This document shows, piece after piece, positions 1 through 7,402 of a stretch of 64,000 nucleotides of DNA; positions within the stretch are counted from its first letter, which is position 1; the number at the start of each line of letters is the position of its first letter. Location: the NCBI RefSeq assembly GCF_018294505.1, contig NC_057796.1, positions 268,844,259 through 268,908,258 on the forward strand, given 5' to 3'. The DNA is from Triticum aestivum. Its lineage: Eukaryota > Streptophyta > Magnoliopsida > Poales > Poaceae. The notes beneath the pieces are model-generated. The model was given only the letters and a program-made list of their open reading frames with translations, did not search any database and was not told where the DNA came from. The position numbers and the translations under genes were made by a program.

Positions 1-19
1 ATATACACCTAATATATTG

Positions 20-140
20 CACCCTCCGTTCCTAAATATTTGACTTTTTAGAGATTTCAAGTGTAGATTCACTCATTTTGCTCCATATGTAGTCACTTAT
101 TGAAATCTCTAGAAAGACAAATATTTAGGATCAGAGGGAG
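20..140. mobile_element. Stowaway-type MITE (Tc1/Mariner, non-autonomous)
   Basis: Short element with inverted ends: the left end reads CACCCTCCGTTCCTAAATAT and the right end reads back as CTCCCTCTGATCCTAAATAT. This is the TIR of the grass Stowaway families related to Thalos. The right end is followed by TA (141-142); the left TA target copy looks mutated. It has no coding capacity. Related copies lie at 20312-20466 (complete) and 16473-16532 (fragment). Confidence 0.8.
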
Positions 141-155
141 TACTTTTCACTCAAA

Positions 156-573
156 ATATATTTCTCAGGCTGTTTTGATGAGGTGAGGGAGGGATGTGGT
201 TGCTTTCAAGTTAATAAGGGGTTTTCTGCAAATTGGAGCAGAGAACTGGGCTATTGTTGCAAAAATGCCACAACTTACCTCACAGCCGTTAGATGCAGAT
301 CTAATGGTCAGAAACGACGGATGGCAGACACACCACCATCACCAACTGAGTCTTTTATAGGAGTATATATTTCTCAGGCTGTTTTGATGAGGTGAGGGAG
401 GGATGTGGTTGCTTTCAAGATAATAAGGGGTTCTCTGCAAATTGGAGCAGAGAAGTGGGCTATTGTTGCAAAAATGCCACAACTTACCTCACAACCGTTA
501 GATGGAGATCTAATGGTCAGAAACGACGGATGGCAGACACACCACCATCACCAACTGAGTCTTTTATAGGAGT
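156..573. repeat. 209-bp tandem duplication of a Helitron-like fragment
   Basis: Two adjacent copies (about 156-364 and 365-573) of the same 209-bp unit differ at only a few bases. Read on the minus strand, the unit resembles the 5' part of the small Helitrons at 16535-16760 and 17409-17648, including a shared stretch around AGTTGGTGATG. No Helitron 3' hairpin with CTAG is present, so this is a truncated, duplicated piece. The 70- and 67-residue reading frames in the copies follow from the repeat and are not genes. Confidence 0.7.
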
Positions 574-1016
574 AGGAGTAGAGAAACATGTATAAATTGT
601 AACATTTTGGTTCTGCTCCTTGGCACGATCGATAGATAGTAATAACGATTGGAAACGCTAGGGCGGGGCTATTTCCGTCAGATAAGCAGGGTACGTAGTA
701 GCTAGGTTGGCGCATCGTCTGTTTGGTCACACGCGGTCCGACATGTTCTAGTGTTTCTAGCAAGATGCCCGCGCGTTGCACGAAGTTGATGGAAAAGGTA
801 AGCACAACTTATAAATTGACGGATGGAGTACTAGTTACAGTGATGCATATAATTAAGCCAAGGGATCGCACATGTCGGTATTGACTGGAACAAGAATGCA
901 ACATCACAATAAGAATTAAGGCCATGATGATGATGCGATCGAAGTGGTGGTTACAGAAGGCAAGAAGAAAGATGCATCCATCAACGTACGACCTCCTCCT
1001 CCTCAACTACCGGTGG
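574..1016. other. Intergenic, no feature seen
   Basis: Non-repetitive, moderately AT-rich sequence between the tandem duplication and the minus-strand pseudogene. It would hold that gene's 3' flank. I see no convincing coding frame, repeat or structured RNA. Confidence 0.5.
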
Positions 1017-1560
1017 CTAAGGAGCGGCGGCTTTTGTGGTGAGGTCGAGGTGCTTCTCAGCAAAGGCATCCAAGGCTTCCAGCCGGTTGTGGAAGGCCAA
1101 CGTCGTAGCGTCCTCACTGGCCTTGTAGATACCTATGTACACGATTTGCTCGCACACGTGGATGTGTAGGTCAACGAATTCTTGCAGGGCCAGGCGCCTC
1201 GCGGCGAGCGCGACCTCCAGGTGGACATTCTTCGTGGCGTCGGCGGGCAGTCGCAGGGCCACCAGTGCTTGAAAGAGGTTCTGGCCATGGAGGCCGATTA
1301 GGGTGGTAGGCAATGAGGAGCCCGGGCGCGCGGGCTAGAGGAGTACGGCGATGTCGTCCGCGAGCTTCTTGAGGACGGTGAACTTGTTGGTGGTGGCAAC
1401 GATCATCTGGTCCAACTGAGAGTCGTAGTTGGCGTCGACGGTGGCCATCCACTAGCCGGTCTCCAACACCGTCTGGGGACGATGCTCGGCGCCATGTCGC
1501 AGGCCGACGTCGTGCACCATCTGGCACAGCCGCTGGCCGCTCATGCGCATCGCCGCCATG
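1017..1560 (-). pseudogene. Small alpha-helical hypothetical protein, two in-frame stops
   Basis: One minus-strand frame runs about 180 codons from an ATG at 1560 to a stop at 1017. It is interrupted only by TAG at 1452-1454 and TAG at 1335-1337, with no frameshift. The start (MAAMRMSGQRL) has a good plant context (ccATGGCG) and sits about 95 bp downstream of a TATA box read on the same strand. The sequence is GC-rich and codon-like, unlike its flanks. The product would be soluble and rich in Ala, Leu and His, with no signal peptide or membrane segment. The clean last 98 codons suggest a recent loss of function. I do not recognise the family and assign no function. Readthrough or sequencing error at two separate stops seems unlikely. 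Confidence 0.55.
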
Positions 1561-1653
1561 GGTCTGGAGTGAGCTCTTTTGCGCTTAGTGTAGGTGCTTA
1601 GGCAAATGCTTAGGTGCGTACGATGTGGTAGATGCATTGGAATGGACGGGCGC

Positions 1654-1662
1654 CTTTATATG
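1654..1662 (-). promoter_or_regulatory. TATA box for the minus-strand pseudogene
   Basis: On the minus strand this reads CATATAAAG in a GC-rich setting, about 95 bp upstream of the ATG at 1560. The spacing leaves a 5' leader of about 65 nt if transcription starts near 1625. Confidence 0.5.
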
Positions 1663-2050
1663 GGGGCAAACTGTGTTGCATTCACATCGTGCAGCCTCTT
1701 TCCTCCTCCCATTACTTCCCTCATGCATTAATTGAAGGAGGATGCATTGGCCGTTCAACATTTCGGGAACCGCTACTCCCTCGCTCGTCTGCATTAAAGC
1801 CGAATCGGGAATTGCGCCGCCTGCTGTCAAATCGAATAGTACTGCGCCGCCCGCTGCATGCCCGGCTGAACATGCCTCCTCGCCTCCATCAAACCCCTCC
1901 GTTAAACCCGCATGCAAACCGAAAAACCTACTCCGGCCACACGTCCATTCATGAGCGGGCCGGAATTAAACGCAACACCGGCCGAGCTCCTCCAGTCCGC
2001 CCTCAGTTTAAACGAGGCCAGACGCCGGCCAAGCTCCTGCCGTCCGCCCT
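1663..2050. other. Head-to-head intergenic/promoter region
   Basis: GC-rich sequence between two divergent TATA boxes (1654-1662 minus, 2051-2060 plus). Short direct repeats are present: gatgcattgg occurs near 1631 and 1741, and a block containing GCCGGCC(G/A)AGCTCCT recurs near 1980 and 2025. Long reading frames cross it but lack gene features. It may be a shared bidirectional promoter. Confidence 0.4.
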
Positions 2051-2060
2051 CTATTTAAAC
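2051..2060 (+). promoter_or_regulatory. TATA-like element upstream of the truncated gene
   Basis: CTATTTAAAC lies 92 bp upstream of the ATG at 2143 and is followed by a pyrimidine-rich leader (tctcctccttcaccattttc), typical of cereal 5' untranslated regions. Confidence 0.5.
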
Positions 2061-2142
2061 AAGGCCAGAAAGACAGCGGGCAAGAATCGCACCCCTCCGC
2101 CGCTCCCCCATCTCCTCCTTCACCATTTTCTCCACTCTTCCG

Positions 2143-2348
2143 ATGGCTTCCGAGGAGCCGTTCTCCAGCATATTTCTCGGCTGGGAGGCCCGCCGAGTCC
2201 TCCGGATACGGGCGAGGCCGCTCGATGCTTCACCAACCTCGCTTGGCCCGACGAAGCCAGTTCTCGCCCCAAGTAGGCGCGTGGTTCAGCAACTCGCTGC
2301 TCCAGTTCAGCTCGATGAGGAGTGGCGAGTTGCTCCATGCAGGCACGG
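2143..2348 (+). CDS. 5' fragment of an unknown gene, truncated by a retrotransposon
   Basis: The frame opens at an ATG in good context (ccgATGGCTTCC) after a TATA box and pyrimidine-rich leader and runs to the LTR boundary at 2349. It encodes about 68 residues starting MASEEPFSSIFLGWEARR, then becomes Arg/Pro/Val-rich. The apparent frame continues a few codons into the LTR and stops there, so the native 3' part is missing from this position. I do not recognise the product. The retrotransposon complex that cuts it shows no matching target-site duplication, so the rest may have been lost in the rearrangement. An alternative is that the ATG lies in a captured promoter fragment with no gene attached. 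Confidence 0.4.
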
Positions 2349-3981
2349 TGATGTCTACTACGCAACCTTCTTCTTGTAGACGTTATTGGGCCTCCAAGTG
2401 CAGAGGTTTGTAGGACAGTAGCAAATTTCCCTCAAGTGGATAACCTAAGGTTTATCAATCCGTGGGAGGCGTAGGATGAAGATGGTCTCTCTCAAACAAC
2501 CCTGCAACCAAATAACAAAGAGTCTCTTGTGTCCCCAACACACCCAATACAATGGTAAATTGTATAGGTGCACTAGTTCGGCGAAGAGATGGTGATACAA
2601 GTGCAATATGGATGGTACATATAGGTTTTTGTAATCTGAAAATATAAAAACAGCAAGGTAACTAATGATAAAAGTGAGCGTAAACGGTATTGCGATGCTA
2701 GGAAACAAGGCCTAGGGTTCATACTTTCACTGGTGCAAGTTCTCTCAACAATAATAACATAATTGAATCATATAACTATCCCTCAACATGCAACAAAGAG
2801 TCACTCCAAAGCCACTAATAGCGGAGAACAAACGAAGAGATCATGGTACGGTACGAAACCACCTCAAAGTTATTCTTTCGGATCAATCTATTCAAGAGTT
2901 CGTACTAGAATAACACCTTAAGACACAAATCAACCAAAACCCTAATGTCACCTAGATACTCCAATATCACCTCAAGTATCCGTGGGTATGATTATACGAT
3001 ATGCATCACACAATCTCAGATTCATCTATTCAAACCAACACAAAGTACTTCAAAGAGTGCCCCAAAGTTTCTACCGGAGAGTCAAGAAGAAAACGTGTGC
3101 CAACCCCTATGCATAGGTTCATGGCAAGAACCCGCAAGTAGATCACCAAAACATACATCAAGTGAATCATGTGATATCCCATTGTCACCACAGATACGCA
3201 TGGCAAGACATACATCAAGTGTTCGCAAATCATTAAAGACTCAATCCGATAAGATAACTTCAAAGGGAAAACTCAATCCATTACAAGAGAGTAGAGGGGG
3301 AGAAACATCATAAGATCCAACTATAATAGCAAAGCTCACGATACATCAAGATCGTATCACCTCAAGAACACGAGAGAGAGAGAGATCAAACACATAGCTA
3401 CTGGTACAAACCCTCAGCCCCGAGGGTGAAGTACTCCCTCCTCATCATGGAGAGCGCCGGGATGATGAAGATGGCCACCGGTGAGGGCTCCCCCCTCCGG
3501 CAGGGTGCCGGAACAGGGTCCGGATTGGTTTTTGGTGGCTACAGAGGCTTGCGGCGGCGGAACTCCTGAACTATTCTGTCCCCCGAATGTTTTAGGGTAT
3601 ATTGGTATATATAGGAGGAAGAAATACGTCAGGGGAGCCACGAGGGGCCCAGAAGGGTGGAGGGCGCGCCCAGGTGGGTGGGCGCGCCCCCTGCCTCGTG
3701 CCTTCCTCGTTGCTTCCCTTACGTAAACTCCAAGTCTTCTGGATTGCTTCCGTTCCAAAAATAAGTCCCCCGAAGGTTTCATTCCGTTTGGAATCCGTTT
3801 GATATTCCTTTTCTGCAAAACACTGAAACAAGGGAAAAAACAGGAACTGGCACTGGGCTCTGGGTTAATAGGTTAGTCCCAAAAATAATATAAATGTGTT
3901 TAATAAAGCCCATAAACATCCAAAACAGATAATATAATAGCATGGACAATCAAAAATTATAGATACGTCAGAGACGTATCA
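2349..3981 (-). mobile_element. F1 Gypsy LTR in inverted orientation
   Basis: A complete LTR on the minus strand. It begins (at 3981) TGATACGTCTC and ends (at 2349) GTAGACATCA. It is clearly homologous along its length to the forward LTR at 4660-6367, with roughly 7-10% difference by eye and indels. U3 carries the GGGCGCGCC motif (near 3665-3690) and a TATATATA-like stretch (near 3605). Flank 2344-2348 is CACGG and does not match the flank of the far LTR end. The LTR is followed on its 5' side by internal sequence, meaning it sits as a 3' LTR of an inverted copy. Confidence 0.85.
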
Positions 3982-4659
3982 GCATCCCCAAGCTTAATTC
4001 CTGCTCGTCCTCGAATAGGTAAATGATAGAAACAGAATTTTTGATGTGGAATGCTACCTAACATATTTATCAATGTAATCTTCTTTATTGTGGCAAGAAT
4101 ATCCAGATCCATAAGATTCACGACAAAAGTTTAATATTGACATAAAAATAATAATACTTCAAGCATACTAACTAAGCAATTATGTCCTCTCAAAATAACA
4201 TGGCCAAAGAAAGTTCATCCCTACAAAATCATATAGTTTAGTCATGCTCCATTTTTGTCACACAAGAATGCTCTCATCATGCACACCCACTTAGTTTCTT
4301 TTGTTGAGCTTTCATATATTTATAGCTCTAGTGCATCCGTTGCATGGCAATCCCTACTCCTTGCATTAACTTTTATTGTGTGACAAAAATGGAGCATGAC
4401 TAAACTATATGATTTTGTAGGGATGAACTTTCTTTGGCCATGTTATTTTGAGAGGACATAATTGCTTAGTTAGTATGCTTGAAGTATTATTATTTTTATG
4501 TCAATATTAAACTTTTGTCGTGAATCTTATGGATCTGGATATTCTTGCCACAATAAAGAAGATTACATTGATAAATATGTTAGGTAGCATTCCACATCAA
4601 AAATTCTGTTTCTATCATTTACCTATTCGAGGACGAGCAGGAATTAAGCTTGGGGATGC
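3982..4659. repeat. Perfect palindrome of F1 internal 3' ends, 284-bp arms
   Basis: Left arm 3982-4265 and right arm 4376-4659 are exact reverse complements with no mismatch or gap when read base by base. Each arm is the last part of an F1 internal region, including the PPT-like motif AAGCTTGGGGATGC next to the LTR. The 110-bp spacer (4266-4375) also comes from F1 internal sequence. Its first bases are antisense, then it switches to sense at a short microhomology. The arms share many variants that the F1 copy at 9800-10083 lacks. Confidence 0.95.
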
Positions 4660-6367
4660 TGATACGTCTCCAACGTATCTATAATTTTTGATTGCTTCAT
4701 GCTATATTATATTCTGTTTTGGATGATTAATGGGCTTTACTAAGCACTTTTATATTATTTTTGGGACTAACCTATTAACCCAGAGCCCAGTGCCAGTTCC
4801 TGTTTTTTCCCTTGTTTCAGTGTTTCGCAGAAAAGGGATATCAAACGGAGTCCAAACGGAACGAAACCTTCGGGAGAAGTTATTTTTGGGAAGAAAGCAA
4901 TCCGGGAGACTTGGAGTGCACGTCAGGGGATCAACGAGGAAGGCACGAGGCAGGGGGGCGCGCCCACCCCCCCTGGGCGCGCCCTCCACCCTCGTGGGCC
5001 CCTCGTGGCTCCCGTGACCGACTTCTTTCGCCTATATATATATATATATCAATATACCCTAAAACCATCGGGGAACAAGATAGATCGGGAGTTCCGCCGC
5101 TGCAAGCCTGTGTAAGCACGAAAAACCAATTGGGACCCTGTTCCGGCACCCTGCCGGAGGGGGGATCCCTCACCGGTGGCCATCTTCATCATCCCGGCGC
5201 TCTCCATGACGAGGAGGGAGTAGTTCACCCCGGGGCTGAGGGTATGTACCAGTAGCTATGTGTTTGATCTCTCTCTCTCTCTCTCATGTTCTTGAGGTGA
5301 TACGATCTTGATGTATCGCGAGCTTTGCTATTATAGTTGGATCTTATGATGTTTCTCCCCCTCTACTCTCTTGTAATGGATTGAGTTTTCCCTTTGAAGT
5401 TATCTTATCGGATTGAGTCTTTAATGATTTGAGAACACTTGATGTATGTCTTGCGTGGGATAACCGTGGTGACAATGGGTTATTCTATTGATTCACTTGA
5501 TGTATGTCTTGCGTGGGATAACCGTGGTGACAATGGGTTATTCTATTGATTCACTTGATGTATGTTTTGGTGATCAACTTGCGGGTTCCGCCCATGAACC
5601 TATGCATAGCGGTTGGCACACGTTTTCGTCTTGACTCTCCCGTAGAAACTTTGGGGCACTCTTTGAAGTTCTTTGTGTTAGTTTGAATAGATGAATCTGA
5701 GATTGTGTGATGCATATCGTATAATCATACCCACGGATACTTGAGGTGACATTGGAGTATCTTGGTGACATTAGGGTTTTGGTTGATTTGTATCTCAAGG
5801 TGTTATTCTAGTACGAACTCTTGAATAGATCGATCTGAAAGAATAACTTTGAGGTGGTTTCGTACCCTACCATAATCTTTTCGTTTGTTCTCCGCTATTA
5901 GTGACTTTGGAGTGACTCTTCGTTGCATGTTGAGGGATAGTTATATGATCCAAGTATGTTATTATTGTTGAGAGAACTTGCACTAGTGAAAGTATGAACC
6001 CTAGGCCTTGTTTCCTAGCATTGCAATATCGTTTGTGTTCACTTTTATCATTAGTTACCTTGCTGTTTTTATATTTTCAGATTACAAAAACCTATATCTA
6101 CCATCCATATTGCACTTGTATCAGCATCTCTTCGCCGAACTAGTGCACCTATACAATTTACCATTGTATTGGGTGTGTTGGGGACACAAGAGACTCTTTG
6201 TTATTTGGTTGCAGGGTTGTTTGAGAGAGACCATCTTCAACCTACGCCTCCCACGGATTGATAAACCTTAGGTCATCCACTTGAGGGAAATTTGCTGCTG
6301 TCCTACAAACCTCTGCACTTGGAGGCCCAACAACGTCTACAAGAAGAAGGTTGCGTAGTAGACATCA
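4660..6367 (+). mobile_element. F1 Gypsy LTR, forward copy
   Basis: 1708-bp LTR from TGATACGTCTCC to GTAGACATCA. U3 contains two GGGCGCGCC-type motifs (about 4956-4985) and a TATATATA run near 5032-5048. A 58-bp segment is tandemly duplicated (5436-5551), which explains most of the size difference from its partner. It is preceded by a PPT-like sequence (as a 3' LTR would be) and followed by a tRNA-Asp primer site (as a 5' LTR would be). It therefore serves as the shared middle LTR of a tandem or rearranged arrangement. Confidence 0.9.
5436..5551. repeat. 58-bp tandem duplication inside an LTR
   Basis: Two identical 58-bp units beginning CACTTGATGTATGTCTTGCG. The F1 LTR partner at 10084 and the inverted LTR have one unit, so the duplication arose in this copy. 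Confidence 0.85.
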
Positions 6368-6377
6368 AGCTCTTTTC

Positions 6378-6395
6378 TGGCGCCGTTGCCAGGGA
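6378..6395 (+). promoter_or_regulatory. Primer-binding site 1, tRNA-Asp type
   Basis: TGGCGCCGTTGCCAGGGA, 10 bp after the LTR. Plant tRNA-Asp(GUC) ends so as to pair with TGGCGCCGTTGCCGGGGA, giving one mismatch here. Confidence 0.8.
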
Positions 6396-6439
6396 GGCTA
6401 GGTTAGCGGCACTCACACCCCGTCAACTAAGCTCTTTTC

Positions 6440-6457
6440 TGGCGCCGTTGCTGGGGA
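6440..6457 (+). promoter_or_regulatory. Primer-binding site 2, duplicated 62 bp downstream
   Basis: TGGCGCCGTTGCTGGGGA inside a second copy of AGCTCTTTTCTGGCGCCGTT. It also has one mismatch to the tRNA-Asp complement, at a different base. The F2 element shows the same doubling. Confidence 0.75.
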
Positions 6458-6527
6458 GGTGAGTGCTTGAAGGTATATCTTTAGATCTTCCAACCGAGTC
6501 TTTTAGTTTCTTGTTTTATCACTAGTT

Positions 6528-7163
6528 TTGTCTATAAAAGAAAACTACAAAAAAAGGGAATTGAGGGTGCCTCATATGCTTCATATTCTTAATGTCTTTC
6601 TTGAAAATAAGGATTCCGATAATTGTGCCAAAGTGTTAGAAGAAGAATGCACTAAAATATTTGGCACTAAATCTTTGAATGATGAGCATGATTGCAATGT
6701 TTTTAGTATGAATTCTTTGAATATCCATGATGCTAATGATATGCAAAACCACAAGCTTGGGGATGCTATGTTTGATGAAGATGATATTTTTAGTCCCCCA
6801 AGTTTTGATGTGCAAATTTATTATGATGAAAGCATGCCTCCTATTTATGATGATTATTGTGATGACACGTATGCTATAAAGAATAAATATAACCATGAAA
6901 CTTGTCATCATGATTTTAATTTTCAATTGGATTATGCTTCACATGACAGTTATTTTGTTGAGTTTGCTCCCACTACTATTGATGAGAATAAATTTGCTTA
7001 TGTGGAGAGTAGTAAAATTTCTATGCAAGTAGATCATGAAAAAATTCTTTATGTGCTGGTTATATGGTTGAATTTATTCATGATGCTACTGAAAATTATT
7101 ATGAGAGAGGATCATATGCTTCTACATATTGCAATAATATCAAGTTTCCTCTCTAGGTGTTGA
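6528..7163 (+). CDS. F1 element-encoded acidic protein, likely decayed gag-like ORF
   Basis: A 211-codon frame in the usual gag position, just after the primer site. It is Asp/Asn/Tyr/His-rich (motifs such as FDEDDIFSPPSF and YDDYCDDTYA) with no zinc knuckle, retropepsin or RT motif. A related 122-codon frame occurs at the matching place in the F3 element (41724-42092, minus); both have runs of DEHDCN and KLGDA type. The C-terminal part after about residue 175 turns hydrophobic and out of character, suggesting a frameshift near 7055. The first ATG is not strongly supported; an earlier or later start is possible. I know no function for it beyond being retrotransposon-borne. Confidence 0.55.
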   Translation: MSIKENYKKRELRVPHMLHILNVFLENKDSDNCAKVLEEECTKIFGTKSLNDEHDCNVFSMNSLNIHDANDMQNHKLGDAMFDEDDIFSPPSFDVQIYYDESMPPIYDDYCDDTYAIKNKYNHETCHHDFNFQLDYASHDSYFVEFAPTTIDENKFAYVESSKISMQVDHEKILYVLVIWLNLFMMLLKIIMREDHMLLHIAIISSFLSRC

Positions 7164-7374
7164 AAATCTTGAAGCTATGCTTGTTTTGCTTTCCTATGCT
7201 AGTTGATTCTTGTTCCCATAAATTGTTTGCTCACAAAATCCCTATGCATAGGAAGTGGGTTAGACTTAAATGTGCTAGTCATATTCTTCATGATGCTCTC
7301 TTTATGTTTCAATTCTTATCTTTTATGTGAGCATCATTGAAATCATCATGCCTAGCTAGGGGCGTTAAATGATA

Positions 7375-7402
7375 GCGGTTGTTGGGAGGCAACCCAATTT
7401 TA
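7375..7402 (+). promoter_or_regulatory. Conserved post-ORF hairpin segment, F1 copy
   Basis: Contains TTGGGAGGCAACCCAA, able to form a short stem. The same block with surrounding bases (…CTAGCTAGGGGCGTTAAA…) occurs inverted in F2 (29519-29570) and F3 (41199-41247). It lies just downstream of the coding region in all three elements. Confidence 0.45.

Noticed and set aside
1632..2276. 214-codon plus-strand frame across the divergent promoter region
   Set aside because: It runs through both TATA boxes and a leader, has no domain, and its composition follows local GC content.
6378..6457. tRNA gene fragments (TGGCGCCGTTGCC)
   Set aside because: Short matches to a tRNA 3' end at LTR boundaries are primer-binding sites; no cloverleaf sequence around them.
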